A DNA stretch of 64,000 bases from Pseudomonadota bacterium (GTDB taxonomy: Bacteria; Pseudomonadota; Gammaproteobacteria; Burkholderiales; Burkholderiaceae_C): NCBI GenBank assembly GCA_021848345.1, contig JAJZUV010000002.1, positions 186,001-250,000 of the forward strand. The letters are read 5' to 3'. The notes below the pieces were generated by a model. The model ran no database searches and was not told the origin of the DNA. It saw only the letters and a list, made by a program, of their open reading frames with translations. Below are positions 1-9,032 of this stretch, one piece after another. Position 1 is the stretch's first letter; each line of letters starts with the position of its first letter. The translations under genes were made by a program, and so were the position numbers.

Positions 1-431
1 CGCGGGGGATTGTCTGGTACACGAACTACCTCAGTCGCAAGGGGCGCGAATTGCAGGCGCACCCGTTCGCGGCCCTGCAGTTCCACTGGGTGGAGCTCGA
101 ACGCGTGGTGCGCATCGAGGGACGCGTGGAAAAGGTGTCCGACGAGGAGTCGGATGCCTACTTCGCCAGCCGCCCGCTGGCTTCGCGCATCGGCGCCTGG
201 GCCTCCGAGCAGAGCCAGCCCATCGCCGACCGCACGGTGCTGGTCCGGCGCGCGGCCTCCTACGGGCTGAAGTTCGGCTTGCAGCCGCCCAGGCCGCCGC
301 ACTGGGGTGGCTTTCGGCTGATCCCCGACGCCTGGGAGTTCTGGCAAGGCCGGCCCTCGCGACTGCACGATCGCCTGGCCTACCGCCCGAGCGCCGACGG
401 GGCCTGGAGTCGGCAGCGCCTGGCGCCCTGA
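1..431 (+). CDS. pdxH: Pyridoxamine 5'-phosphate oxidase, C-terminal part
   Basis: The gene runs in from the left edge; its frame begins at base 3. PdxH is a cytoplasmic FMN enzyme that oxidises pyridoxamine or pyridoxine phosphate to pyridoxal phosphate. The visible part opens with the family signature YTNY-x-SRKGREL, followed by the AALQFHW stretch, the [10 protein letters not shown] strand, SDAYFASRP and the C-terminal [17 protein letters not shown]-x-SRLHDR region that binds the pyridoxine phosphate. The protein ends RLAP, as PdxH proteins do. About 142 residues of an expected 200-215 are present, so the FMN-binding N-terminus lies outside the window. Family assignment is secure. Confidence 0.95.
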   Translation, partial: RGIVWYTNYLSRKGRELQAHPFAALQFHWVELERVVRIEGRVEKVSDEESDAYFASRPLASRIGAWASEQSQPIADRTVLVRRAASYGLKFGLQPPRPPHWGGFRLIPDAWEFWQGRPSRLHDRLAYRPSADGAWSRQRLAP

Positions 432-515
432 GCAGGGACGTTCCCGCGAGCAGGATGCACGGCGCGGCGCATGGTGTCACAATCACGCAGCGAAACACCC
501 CGGGGAGTGCATTCG

Positions 516-1115
516 ATGAGTCACGAAGCTTCGACTTCGACGCGCCGCCGCCTGCTGGGCGGCGCCGCGCTGGCCGCGGTGCTGGCGACTTGGGGGCTGC
601 CCGCGGCCTGGGCCGCAGGCTCGTCGCAAGCCGCGGCCCTGCTCGCGGCGATGGGCCAGGCCACGAGCATCCGTCAGGGCAGCGGCAGGCACAGCCTGTA
701 CGTGTTCTTCGACCCCAACTGTCCCTACTGCCACCAGCTGTACCTGAAACTGGGGCCGCTGCTGGCCAAGGACCAGCTGCAGGTGCACTGGGTGGCGCTG
801 GGCATGCTCACCGCCAGCAGCCTGCCGAAGGCCGCGGCCATCCTGCAGGCGCCGGACCGGCTCAAGGCCTTCGAGACCAACGAGCACGACTACGACTTCG
901 CCGCCAACGGACAGCCCGGCGGAGGCATCGAGCCGGCCGCGACCATCGAGCCGCGCACGCGCCAGCAGCTGCAGCGCAACCTGGACATCTATCGAAGCCA
1001 GAAGCTGTTCGGCGTGCCGGTGCTGCTGTGGAAGCGCCGCGACGGGAAGGCCGACATGTTCGTCGGCGTCCCGTCCGACGCCCAGCTGCGCGCCCTGATC
1101 GCGGACCTGGCCTGA
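516..1115 (+). CDS. DsbG/DsbC-like exported thiol-disulfide protein
   Basis: Thioredoxin-fold protein of about 199 residues. The ATG at 516 is chosen because GGGGAG lies about 8 bases upstream and a signal peptide follows directly; an upstream ATG at 471 would place 15 unlikely residues before it. The N-terminus has three consecutive arginines before a hydrophobic run ending in an AWA cleavage site, so Tat export is possible. The active site CPYC is at residues 69-72 in the context FFDPNCPYCHQ, and a cis-proline loop is seen as FGVPVLLW. Family knowledge: DsbG/DsbC proteins isomerise or reduce periplasmic cysteines. The N-terminal dimerisation domain is shorter than in classical DsbC. It is convergent with msrA, only 10 bases away. 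The exact role (DsbG versus another reductase) is inferred. Confidence 0.85.
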   Translation: MSHEASTSTRRRLLGGAALAAVLATWGLPAAWAAGSSQAAALLAAMGQATSIRQGSGRHSLYVFFDPNCPYCHQLYLKLGPLLAKDQLQVHWVALGMLTASSLPKAAAILQAPDRLKAFETNEHDYDFAANGQPGGGIEPAATIEPRTRQQLQRNLDIYRSQKLFGVPVLLWKRRDGKADMFVGVPSDAQLRALIADLA

Positions 1116-1125
1116 GGCGCGGGGT

Positions 1126-1710
1126 TCAGTCCCTGCGCGCGAGCTGCGCGGCGAACTCGCGCTGCACCTTGGCCATCTTGGGCGCGATCACCACCTGGCA
1201 GTAGCCCTGCTCGGGGTGCTGCTCGAAGTAGCGCTGGTGATAGGCCTCTGCCGGCCAGAACACGCGCAGCGGCTCGATCTCGGTGACGATCGGCTGCGAG
1301 CCGTAGCGGCCGGACTTCTCCAGGCCTCGCACGTACTCGCGTACCGCCGCCTCGTGCGAGGGCTGCTCGAGGTAGATGCCCGAGCGGTATTGCGGCCCGA
1401 CGTCCGCGCCCTGGCGGTTCGGGGTGGTGGGGTCATGGATGGTGAAGAACACGTCGAGCAGGCGCTGCAGGCTCAGGCGCTGCGGGTCGAAGCGCACCCT
1501 GACGGCTTCGGCATGTCCGGTGCGTCCGCCGCACACCTGTTCGTAGCTGGGCTGCTCGACATGCCCCTGTGCGTAGCCGCTGGTGGCCTCGAGCACGCCG
1601 TCCAGGGCCAGCACGGCGGCCTCGACGCACCAGAAGCAGCCGCCGGCCAGCGTGATGGTCTCCAGGGTCGGCGCGGGCGCGCCGGACATCGTGCCGTTCG
1701 GGGTCGTCAT
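1126..1710 (-). CDS. msrA: Peptide methionine sulfoxide reductase A
   Basis: MsrA reduces the S epimer of methionine sulfoxide in proteins. The catalytic GCFWC motif is at residues 24-28 (nucleophile Cys25), followed by the family stretches SGYAQGH, GRTGHAEAVRV, FFTIHDPTT-NRQGADVGPQYRS and EQHPEQGYC, which carries the likely resolving cysteine. The length (194 residues) is typical. The start at 1710 is chosen because AGGAG lies about 10 bases upstream and the MsrA fold begins soon after; the frame stays open for 86 more codons upstream but these look non-coding. No signal peptide is seen, so the enzyme should be cytoplasmic. Confidence 0.95.
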   Translation of the reverse strand: MTTPNGTMSGAPAPTLETITLAGGCFWCVEAAVLALDGVLEATSGYAQGHVEQPSYEQVCGGRTGHAEAVRVRFDPQRLSLQRLLDVFFTIHDPTTPNRQGADVGPQYRSGIYLEQPSHEAAVREYVRGLEKSGRYGSQPIVTEIEPLRVFWPAEAYHQRYFEQHPEQGYCQVVIAPKMAKVQREFAAQLARRD

Positions 1711-2067
1711 GCTGGGGGTACTCCTGGCAAAGTGCTCCTGGGCTCGAAAGATACGCCGTTGCCGGCTTGCGTGCCGGCACCCGGGAGCCGGCACCATGCA
1801 AGGCGCAGCGGGGAGCCACAAACGAGAAGGCCGCGCGCCTGAAGCGGCGACGCGGCCTTGCATGGCGCGGTACCCGGGTGTGTTGCCGGACACCGCAACC
1901 GGCACCGAGTGCCGGGCTTGGCTTGCTCGGCCCAGGCTGCACCCGGGCCGGCGGTCGTGGCGGCTCAAACCTCCGCGACGGCTCCAAATCTAGGCCTGCG
2001 CCGGCCCAGCGTCAAGAGCATGAGCGAAAAAAATCAGGGCATTTTCGGCGCCGCGCGGCATCGTCCC
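1711..2067. other. Gene-free stretch with a perfect 9-bp inverted repeat
   Basis: No convincing gene is seen between msrA and the DUF748 gene. The stretch contains a perfect inverted repeat, AAGGCCGCG at 1827-1835 and CGCGGCCTT at 1851-1859, with a 15-base loop and no clear T-run. A run of seven A at about 2028-2034 reads as a T-run just beyond the DUF748 stop on the minus strand and could mark a weak terminator. Nothing else is supportable. Confidence 0.4.
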
Positions 2068-5000
2068 TCAGGGCAGGCTGACGCTCAGGCGCGCGCTGGG
2101 CGAGCACTTGGCCTGGCCTGCCCCGAGCACCTCCGGCGCGGCGATGAACTGGCGCGTCGCCGGCACCCCGAGTTTGCTCAGCGCGTCGCGCAGCGCGATG
2201 GCACGGCGCATCGCCAGCGCCTGCAACTGGTCGGCTCCGTCCGGGATGGAGCGCAGCAGCAGCTCCTGCATGGTCGCGGGCGGTACCTCCTTGGCCAGCC
2301 CCAGGGCGTTGCGCGGCTTGTCGGGCAGCGAGGTGGAGCGATAGAGCTGCGCCAGTGCCTGGTCGCGGTCCTTGGCCGGGACCTGGGTGTCCTTCGCGTG
2401 GGCATAGGCCTCGGCGCGCGGCAACTCGCCGCGCCAGGCCTGCAGCAGCCGGCGTTCGAGCACGGCGTGGCGCAAGGCCTGCGCCTCGGCGGCGCCGCAG
2501 CTCGCGCCGGTGATGGTGACCACCAGCTCGGGCTTGGCCTTCAGCAGCCTGGCGATGTCGGCCAGCCGCTGGTTGTCGGCATCGCCCAGGCGTGCCTGAC
2601 CGGCGTCGAAGGGAACCACGTTGAGTTGCGGCGGCGGTGCGGAGCCCGAGAACATGTGGGCCATCAGCGAGAACGGTGAGGTGATGGCGCGCAGCAGGAG
2701 CTTGCCGATGGCCTGCGCGATCACCGCGCCCAGGCTGAAGTGGGGGTCGTTGAGCGAGCCGGAGACCGGGATGTCCAGGTTGATGTTGCCGTTCGGGTCC
2801 TTCAGGAGGTTCACCGCCAGCAGCACCGGCAGCTTGGTCGCCGTCGGGTTGTCGACGTGGGGGCCGAAGGTCAGTTGGCGCAGCACCAGCTTGTTCTCGG
2901 CTTCCAGCTTGCCGCCGGCGTCGATGTCGTAATGCACGTCCATGGACAGCAGGCCGCGCTCGATGCCGTATCCCGCGTACCGGGTCGAGTAGGGCGACAG
3001 GGGCGCCAGTTGCAGGTTGTCCACGCGGCCGTGCACGTCGAGTTGCGGCGGACTGAGCAGCGGGTTGGCCTTGCCCGTCAGGGTCACGGGCGCGGTTCCC
3101 TCGGCCACCGCGCGCAGATCCACCGAGGCCTGCTGCGGCGAGGCCGAGGCGAAGGCTCCGATGCTGCCATGCACCTCGCTCAGGCTGGCCGAGTAATTGG
3201 GCTGCACGAAGTGATCGGCCCAGTCGATGCGCCCGCCGTCCAGCGTGATGCCGCCGATGCGCAGGCTCAGCGCGGGCGCCTTGGCGGGGCCGCCCGCCCC
3301 CTTCGCGGGGGCGGAAGGTGCGGGTGCGGTGGGCGATGCGGCGGAGGCGGCGGAGGCGGGGCGCAGCACTTCGGCCACGTTCAGGCGGGCCTGCGGGCTC
3401 AGGACGAGCCGGGCCTGGAAGTTGTTCAGCAGCACCTGGCCGATGTCCAGGCGCGTGGCCGGGCTCGCGGACGGATCCACGCGCACGCGCATCGATTGCA
3501 GTTGCAGGGAGCGCCAGCCGAGCAGGTTCGCGTCGGGTTGCAGGGTGTTCACCGCGAAGCCGCGCAGCGCCACGTTGCCGTCGAAGGCCAGTCGCGGGCC
3601 CGCCGCGGGCAGCGATACGTCGACGCTGCCGTCGGCGTCGGCGGTACCGCGTACCACCTGGGCGTTCACGCGCGGCAGGTAGTCGCCCGCCACCTGGGCC
3701 GGCAGGCCCTGCGCACGCAGGCGCCCGTGCAGCCTCCAGGGCGCGGAACGCAGCTGGCCCTGCAGGCTCAGCAGCGCGCCCCCGGGCGTCTTGTCTCCCG
3801 CGCGGCCCGAGGGTATCGGGGCCTGGCGTGCATCCACCACCCGAGCCTGCAGGCTCAGGTCGGCGGCGTCGTGCATCGGCCACGCGGCATGGTGCACCTC
3901 GGCATCGATGGCGCTGAAATACAGCACCACCGGGCGCGCGGCGCGGGTGTCGGCGAAGCCCACGGTACCGCCGCGAACGCTCGCGTCGGCCACCTGCACC
4001 GTCCACGGTGGCGAGGCGCCGGCGCCGCGCGCCGCTGGCCCGGCGCGATTGCCGCCGCCGGCGCGTGGAGTCGATGCGGGCCCGGTCGCCGTCGGCAGCA
4101 GTCCCGCGGGCAGGATGTGCTGCAGCGACCACGCACCGCTGGAGTCCCGCGTGATGGCCGCCTGCGGCTGCAGCAGCGCGGCGCTGCCCAGGCGCAGGCT
4201 GTGCGCGTCCAGGTCCAGTCTGGCGTCGCGCAACTGCAGGGCGGCCGCGTGCATGCCGGCCGGGCCGCCGATGGAAGGCTGCTCGACATCGAGGGAGCCG
4301 GCGCCGATGCGCAGCGCGGAGGGTCGGCGGCTCCAGGTCAGGCTGGCGTCGCGCAGCACGACGGCCTTGGCGCGCGGTCCCTGGCCGGCGTCGGCCCCGG
4401 TGGGTTGCCAGCTGAAGTCCTTCCACTGCGCCTCGTTCAGCGCGACGCGCAATGCCTGGTCCTTCCAGCCCACATGGGCGCGTGCCTGAAGGGTTCCGGA
4501 GGGCAGCGGCCCGCCATGCAGCCAGGGTTCGACGTAGGGCTGCGCAAGCCGCGGGTCCAGGCCCTGCAGGTCCACGCCGACGTCGACTCCGGCGGCATCG
4601 GCGCTGGCCTGCAGCTGCAGGCTCAGGCCCCGCGGGCCTTGCAGTTCGGCGCTGGCACGCACCGGATGGGCCGCGCCGGCGGCCGGCAAGGGCCATTGCA
4701 CCGGCCCCACCGTCAGCCGGGGCATGCGCAAGGCCCAGTCCACCTGAGGATGGACGGTGGCGTCGTGCCACTGGAACTGCGCGTCCTGCAGCCTGGCCCC
4801 GGCCAGCTGCAGCTTCCACGGCGCCGGGGCCGGCTTCGCGGCGCCCTTGGCCGGGGCCGCGGCTCGCTCGGGCCGGACGGACACGGTGGGTTCGCCGGCG
4901 CGGGAGGCGGCGCTCGCGCCCGATGCGGGGGCGGCGGCGCCGGAGTCCGGGGGCTGTGCCGGCGCGGCCGCGGCCGGGGCGCTCAAGCCCGCGCGATCGA

Positions 5001-5979
5001 GCCGGGCCTGGACGCCATCGATGGTCAACTGGCCCAGGCGCACGTCGCGCTGCAGCGGAAGCACCGAGACCAGGGCCAGGCTGGCGTCGTGCACCTGCGC
5101 CAGGGGCTGTCCCGCGCGCTCCAGCGCGACGTCCCGCAGGCGCAGCTGCCCCGAGATGTCCGGGCCGACCGGGCTGCGCAGCGGCCACTGCAGGTGCAAG
5201 GTGGTGTCCAGCGTGCCCTGGGTCAGGCGCACCGGCAGGTTCTTGGGCTGCAACGCGCTCCAGGGGGCCAGCGCCAGCTTGTCCAGGCGCAGGTCCACAC
5301 GCAGCAGGGGTTTGGCGCCGAACACCGTGCCGCCGAAGCGCAGGCTCAGCGGCGCGCCGTCGAGCAGGCCCTTGGCGCTGGCATGCAGCGAGCCGTCCGC
5401 GCTGCCCAGCGTGGACAGGTCGGTGAGTTGCAGGTGCAGGTTGCGCATGTTCGTGCGCAGGCCGCTGCCCTCGTCCTCGTAGAGCACGCTGCCGTCGGCG
5501 AGCTCGAAATCGTCCAGCGAGAAACCCGGGGTTCCTCCGGAGGACTTCGAGGGGTGGGAGGCCAGGCGGCGCAGGATGTCCTCGAAGTCCAGTTGCCCCG
5601 CGGCGTCGCGCACGACGCGCACATGAAGGCCCAGCAGGCGCACCTCGCCGATGCGCGGGTGCAGGCCCCACAGCGACGTCCAGTCCAGGCGCACGCTGCC
5701 TTGCTTCAGGCGCAGCGCGTCCGCGTGCCCGGCGGCGTCGAGCACCTGCAGGTCCTGCAGACGCAGGCGCAGCAGGAGGGGGTTGAAACTCAGTTCGCCG
5801 ACACGGACCACCCGCCCCAGTTGCTGCTGGCCCAGGCGGGGGATCTCGCGGCGCAGCAGCGAGGGCACGGCCCAGGGGGACACGGCCAGCAGCAACACCA
5901 CGAGCAGCGCGAGAACGGCCAGGACGCGCAGCGACCAGCGCAGGGACGTACGGGCGTAGGACGGGACTTGGGGCGGCAT
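2068..5979 (-). CDS. Giant DUF748 (AsmA-like) envelope protein
   Basis: Protein of about 1303 residues. A single N-terminal membrane anchor (LAVLALLVVLLLAVSPWAV) is followed by a long, mostly beta-strand-like periplasmic region of the DUF748 family, related to AsmA/TamB-like bridge proteins. A low-complexity Ala/Pro linker sits near the middle of the N-terminal half. The C-terminal part (LLKAKPELVVTITGASC and the helical tail) resembles an OmpA-like end of DUF748 proteins. Family knowledge: AsmA-like proteins help build or maintain the outer membrane, possibly by lipid transport; the DUF748 branch is poorly studied. ATG at 5979 is used; an in-frame GTG at 6006 is an alternative start. It is convergent with nothing and lies downstream of ubiD on the same strand with a 62-base gap. 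Confidence 0.85.
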   Translation of the reverse strand: MPPQVPSYARTSLRWSLRVLAVLALLVVLLLAVSPWAVPSLLRREIPRLGQQQLGRVVRVGELSFNPLLLRLRLQDLQVLDAAGHADALRLKQGSVRLDWTSLWGLHPRIGEVRLLGLHVRVVRDAAGQLDFEDILRRLASHPSKSSGGTPGFSLDDFELADGSVLYEDEGSGLRTNMRNLHLQLTDLSTLGSADGSLHASAKGLLDGAPLSLRFGGTVFGAKPLLRVDLRLDKLALAPWSALQPKNLPVRLTQGTLDTTLHLQWPLRSPVGPDISGQLRLRDVALERAGQPLAQVHDASLALVSVLPLQRDVRLGQLTIDGVQARLDRAGLSAPAAAAPAQPPDSGAAAPASGASAASRAGEPTVSVRPERAAAPAKGAAKPAPAPWKLQLAGARLQDAQFQWHDATVHPQVDWALRMPRLTVGPVQWPLPAAGAAHPVRASAELQGPRGLSLQLQASADAAGVDVGVDLQGLDPRLAQPYVEPWLHGGPLPSGTLQARAHVGWKDQALRVALNEAQWKDFSWQPTGADAGQGPRAKAVVLRDASLTWSRRPSALRIGAGSLDVEQPSIGGPAGMHAAALQLRDARLDLDAHSLRLGSAALLQPQAAITRDSSGAWSLQHILPAGLLPTATGPASTPRAGGGNRAGPAARGAGASPPWTVQVADASVRGGTVGFADTRAARPVVLYFSAIDAEVHHAAWPMHDAADLSLQARVVDARQAPIPSGRAGDKTPGGALLSLQGQLRSAPWRLHGRLRAQGLPAQVAGDYLPRVNAQVVRGTADADGSVDVSLPAAGPRLAFDGNVALRGFAVNTLQPDANLLGWRSLQLQSMRVRVDPSASPATRLDIGQVLLNNFQARLVLSPQARLNVAEVLRPASAASAASPTAPAPSAPAKGAGGPAKAPALSLRIGGITLDGGRIDWADHFVQPNYSASLSEVHGSIGAFASASPQQASVDLRAVAEGTAPVTLTGKANPLLSPPQLDVHGRVDNLQLAPLSPYSTRYAGYGIERGLLSMDVHYDIDAGGKLEAENKLVLRQLTFGPHVDNPTATKLPVLLAVNLLKDPNGNINLDIPVSGSLNDPHFSLGAVIAQAIGKLLLRAITSPFSLMAHMFSGSAPPPQLNVVPFDAGQARLGDADNQRLADIARLLKAKPELVVTITGASCGAAEAQALRHAVLERRLLQAWRGELPRAEAYAHAKDTQVPAKDRDQALAQLYRSTSLPDKPRNALGLAKEVPPATMQELLLRSIPDGADQLQALAMRRAIALRDALSKLGVPATRQFIAAPEVLGAGQAKCSPSARLSVSLP

Positions 5980-6041
5980 GATCCCCGCATTATGAACAAA
6001 ACCCACGGAAAAATTGTGGGTTCAGCGCAAGTCCAGGCCTT

Positions 6042-7592
6042 TCAGATCGGTCGTCCGCTGGAGCGACCGGCCGGCCACAGTTGCTCCACCAGATCCTCGG
6101 CGCGGCGCTGCGCCTGGGCGTCGGGCACGATCGGACGACCCCACTCGCGCGAGGTCTCGCCGGGCCACTTGTGGGTGGCGTCCATGCCCATCTTGCCGCC
6201 CAGTCCCGCCTGCGGCGACGCGAAATCCAGGTAGTCGATCGGGGTGTTGTCGATCAAGGTGGTGTCGCGTACCGGATCCATGCGCGTGGTGATGGCCCAG
6301 ATCACGTCGCGCCAGTCGCGGATGTTCACGTCGTCGTCGGTGACGATGATGAACTTGGTGTACAGGAACTGGCGCAGGAAGCTCCACAGGCCCATCATGA
6401 CCCGCTTGCCGTGCCCCGCGTATTGCTTGCGCATCGACACCACCGCGAGGCGGTACGAACACCCCTCCGGGGGCAGGTACACATCGGTGATCTCGGGGAA
6501 CTGCTGGCGCAGCAGGGGCACGAACACCTCGCCCAGCGCGGCGCCCAGCACGGCCGGCTCGTCGGGGGGCTTGCCGGTATAGGTGGAGTGGTAGATGGCG
6601 TCGGTGCGCCGGGTGAGGCGTTGCACCTCGAACACCGGGAACCATTCCTGCTCGTTGTAGTAGCCGGTGTGGTCCCCGAACGGGCCTTCCAGCGCATGCA
6701 GCCAGCCGCCGATCTCCTTCAGCGGCACGCCGTCGTCGCTGTGCCCCTGGAAGCCGGGCGCGGCCGGGGGAATGTGGCCCTCGAGCACGATCTCCGCGTT
6801 CGCCGGCACCTGCAGCGGCAGTCCCACGCAGTCGGCCACCTCGGTGCGCGCGCCGCGCAGCAGCCCCGCGAACTGGAATTCCGACAGCGAATCCGGCACC
6901 GGGGTGACGGCTCCGAGGATGGTCGCCGGATCGGCCCCCAGCGCCACGGCGATGGGAAAGGGCTGGCCCGGATGCATCGCCGCATGGTCGCGGAAGTCCA
7001 GCGCTCCTCCGCGGTGGGACAGCCAGCGCATGATCAGCTGGCGCCGGCCGATGCGTTGCTGGCGGTAGATGCCCAGGTTCTGGCGCGGCTTGCGCGGGCC
7101 GCGGGTGACGACCAGGCCCCAGGTCAGCAGCGGGGCCGCGTCGCCGGGCCAGCAGGTCTGCAGGGGCAGCGCGTGCAGGTCCACCGCGTCGCCTTCCAGG
7201 CATTCCTGCTGACAGGCGGGGCGGCGCACGGTGCTCGGGCGCATGTCCCAGACGGCGCGCACCAGATGGAACAGTTCGCCGGCGTCCTTGAGTCCGCGCG
7301 GCGGCTCGGGCTGGCGCAGCGCCGCCAGCACCTCGCCGATGCGCCGCAGTTCGCCGACCTCCTGTGCGCCCATGCCGAGAGCCACGCGCCGCGTGGTCCC
7401 GAACAGGTTGCCCAGCACCGGCATGTCGTGGCCGCCGGGGTGCCGGAACAACAGCGCGGGGCCGCCGCGTTGCAACATGGCATCGCACACCGCGGTCATT
7501 TCCAGGCGCGGGTCCACGGTTTGCGCGACGTCGACGAGGTCGCCGTGGCCTCTCAGGACATCCAGGAAATCCCTTAGATCGCGGTATTTCAT
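6042..7592 (-). CDS. ubiD: UbiD-family 4-hydroxy-3-polyprenylbenzoate decarboxylase
   Basis: UbiD removes the carboxyl group from 4-hydroxy-3-polyprenylbenzoate in ubiquinone synthesis and needs the prenylated FMN made by UbiX. The protein (516 residues) starts [14 protein letters not shown], which is the canonical UbiD N-terminus, and continues with [56 protein letters not shown] and the C-terminal [13 protein letters not shown] segment. The ATG at 7592 is chosen by homology of this N-terminus; the 100 codons of open frame upstream overlap the RNA candidate and look non-coding. No good ribosome binding site is visible. Confidence 0.95.
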   Translation of the reverse strand: MKYRDLRDFLDVLRGHGDLVDVAQTVDPRLEMTAVCDAMLQRGGPALLFRHPGGHDMPVLGNLFGTTRRVALGMGAQEVGELRRIGEVLAALRQPEPPRGLKDAGELFHLVRAVWDMRPSTVRRPACQQECLEGDAVDLHALPLQTCWPGDAAPLLTWGLVVTRGPRKPRQNLGIYRQQRIGRRQLIMRWLSHRGGALDFRDHAAMHPGQPFPIAVALGADPATILGAVTPVPDSLSEFQFAGLLRGARTEVADCVGLPLQVPANAEIVLEGHIPPAAPGFQGHSDDGVPLKEIGGWLHALEGPFGDHTGYYNEQEWFPVFEVQRLTRRTDAIYHSTYTGKPPDEPAVLGAALGEVFVPLLRQQFPEITDVYLPPEGCSYRLAVVSMRKQYAGHGKRVMMGLWSFLRQFLYTKFIIVTDDDVNIRDWRDVIWAITTRMDPVRDTTLIDNTPIDYLDFASPQAGLGGKMGMDATHKWPGETSREWGRPIVPDAQAQRRAEDLVEQLWPAGRSSGRPI

Positions 7593-7627
7593 ATAACGGA
7601 AAGTTTGGAATGCAAAAGGCTTGTGAA

Positions 7628-7655
7628 TTGACAGGATATAAGCAAGCTCTAAAAT
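7628..7655 (+). promoter_or_regulatory. Strong sigma-70 type promoter
   Basis: A perfect -35 box TTGACA (7628-7633) and a near-consensus -10 box TAAAAT (7650-7655) are separated by 16 bases, in an AT-rich patch that stands out from its GC-rich surroundings. It points right, away from ubiD. Transcription would begin near 7662, at the start of the structured RNA candidate and 260 bases before the next coding region, which suits a dedicated small RNA promoter. Confidence 0.65.
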
Positions 7656-7840
7656 GGCGCCTGTTCTCGCACCACCGGTGTGCCCTGCTCGCTTGGGGTC
7701 AGGGCCTACGCAGCGGCCCACGGGCTTCGCCTCGCGCGGGGCGTGCGGAGGAATCGCCCCGGAACCGTCCCGGCCCCGAGCCCGGTGACGACGTGCCAGC
7801 AGCATCGTAGGCCAGGCACGCCCGCTTTTATGCGCCGGTT
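7656..7840 (+). ncRNA. ssrS: Structured small RNA candidate, possibly 6S RNA
   Basis: About 180 bases behind a strong promoter form a long rod in which the two ends pair. GGTGTGCC (7677-7684) pairs with GGCACGCC (7815-7822), CTGC (7685-7688) with GCAG (7799-7802), and GCTTGGGGTC (7691-7700) with GGCCCCGAGC (7772-7781), counting G-U pairs; the unpaired bases between these arms form a bubble. A rod with a central bubble, this length and a sigma-70 promoter fit 6S RNA, which binds the housekeeping RNA polymerase holoenzyme. The location beside a murein transglycosylase gene would suit a housekeeping RNA. I fitted the structure by eye; a different structured leader of the downstream gene is possible. 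Confidence 0.45.
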
Positions 7841-7920
7841 CCGGATCTGTGCCCGGCAGGGGCATGCGCGGCGCCGCGAGTCGGCACCGCATGCCTCGCC
7901 AATCGACACAGGAGAAGACG

Positions 7921-8733
7921 ATGTCGCAAGACTCGCAAGTCCGGCTTCCCAGCTGGCGAAGCGTCGGCGCGGAGGTCCTTCAGTGGACCCACAACACGCT
8001 GATGATGGTGGGTTTTTTCGTGGTTGCGGCGGGTGCCTACCTTTATCTGCACCCGAAATCGGTTCTGTCGCTGGAACAGAACGTCGTGCAATGGGTGTCC
8101 GCGCGCAAGGTGGCCATGCAGGAACTGCAGTCCCTGGGCCAGCGCGCCTCGGACATGGGTTCGGGCATCTCCACCGCCGACGCGGCGGTGCTCGAGCCCC
8201 AGCCCCTGCCATCGCTGCCGCCGGCCCAGATGGCGGTGGCCGACTGGCTGGCGCGGCGCTACAGCATCGCCCCGGCGGCGATGCGCGAACTGGTGGCCGG
8301 CGCCTGGGCGGTGGGGCGCGAGGAACATCTCGACCCGACGTTGATCCTGGCCGTGATGGCGGTGGAGTCGTCCTTCAACCCCTACGCGCAAAGCGCGGTC
8401 GGGGCAACCGGGCTGATGCAGGTGATGGCCAGCGTGCACCGCGACAAGTTCGCCCCCTATGGCGGCGCGCGGGCCAGCCTGGATCCGCTGACCAACCTGC
8501 GCGTGGGAGCGGTGGTGCTGCGCGACGCGATCCAGCGCGGTGGTTCGCTGCAGGCCGGGTTGCGCATGTACGTGGGCGCCAGCTCGGTCGCCAGCGAGGG
8601 CGGCTATGCGACCAAGGTGCTGGCCGAGCAGGCTCGGCTCCAGCAGGTCGTCGCCTCGGTGAAGCCACGCACCGTGGCCGTGCGGGTGCAGACGGCCAGC
8701 AGCGAGCCGGTGCGCCGATCCTCGGCCACCTGA
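7921..8733 (+). CDS. Membrane-anchored lytic transglycosylase (SLT domain)
   Basis: Protein of 270 residues with one N-terminal membrane segment (about residues 26-44) followed by a periplasmic linker and a C-terminal Slt70-type domain. The catalytic glutamate is Glu149 in AVESSFNP, followed by the family motifs GATGLMQVM and [14 protein letters not shown]. Such enzymes cut peptidoglycan glycan strands and leave 1,6-anhydro ends. The ATG at 7921 follows AGGAG at a good distance. The hydrophobic segment is not followed by a clear cleavage site, so an anchored rather than secreted form is likely. Confidence 0.9.
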   Translation: MSQDSQVRLPSWRSVGAEVLQWTHNTLMMVGFFVVAAGAYLYLHPKSVLSLEQNVVQWVSARKVAMQELQSLGQRASDMGSGISTADAAVLEPQPLPSLPPAQMAVADWLARRYSIAPAAMRELVAGAWAVGREEHLDPTLILAVMAVESSFNPYAQSAVGATGLMQVMASVHRDKFAPYGGARASLDPLTNLRVGAVVLRDAIQRGGSLQAGLRMYVGASSVASEGGYATKVLAEQARLQQVVASVKPRTVAVRVQTASSEPVRRSSAT

Positions 8734-8821
8734 TCGGCGGGCCCCGACGGGGGCGGGCAGACCCTGTCGGCAGCGTGCCTTGCGTGCCCGCGACCCGTCG
8801 TGCCTCGGTTACCATATGCGT

Positions 8822-8955
8822 GTTGCGCGACTGGCGATGAGGCCCGGCAACGCCTGAAACGGCCCTCCGGGCCGGCGCAGGCGCAGCCGCGACGGGCCGA
8901 GGTGGGACGGACCACCGGGAAGCGCAACCGTTGCCGCCGTTCGCCTGGGCTCCAC
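8822..8955 (+). promoter_or_regulatory. ZTP (pfl motif) riboswitch upstream of glyA
   Basis: The conserved elements of the ZTP/ZMP riboswitch appear in the right order. GCGACTGGCGA starts near 8827, GGTGGGACGGACCACCGGGAAGC lies around 8901-8923 (the GTGG...CCAC stem with the GGGA-AGC strand), and CCGCC followed by CGCCTGGGC ends near 8950. Family knowledge: this RNA senses ZTP/ZMP, which accumulates when 10-formyl-tetrahydrofolate is short, and turns on one-carbon genes such as glyA. A following hairpin, GCCGCC (8959-8964) with GGCGGC (8984-8989), could be the expression platform. Its position directly before glyA supports the call. Confidence 0.85.
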
Positions 8956-9032
8956 CATGCCGCCGGGTCGCCTTGCGCGCCGCGGCGGCCCTTCCGTGCC
9001 CTTGCGGGCGCTTCGCCTCCCGGAAAACCTCC

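Noticed and set aside
2740-6234. 1164-residue open frame on the plus strand
   Set aside because: It is antisense to the DUF748 gene, is rich in Gln, Arg and Gly without any family motif, and arises from the high third-position GC of the real gene.
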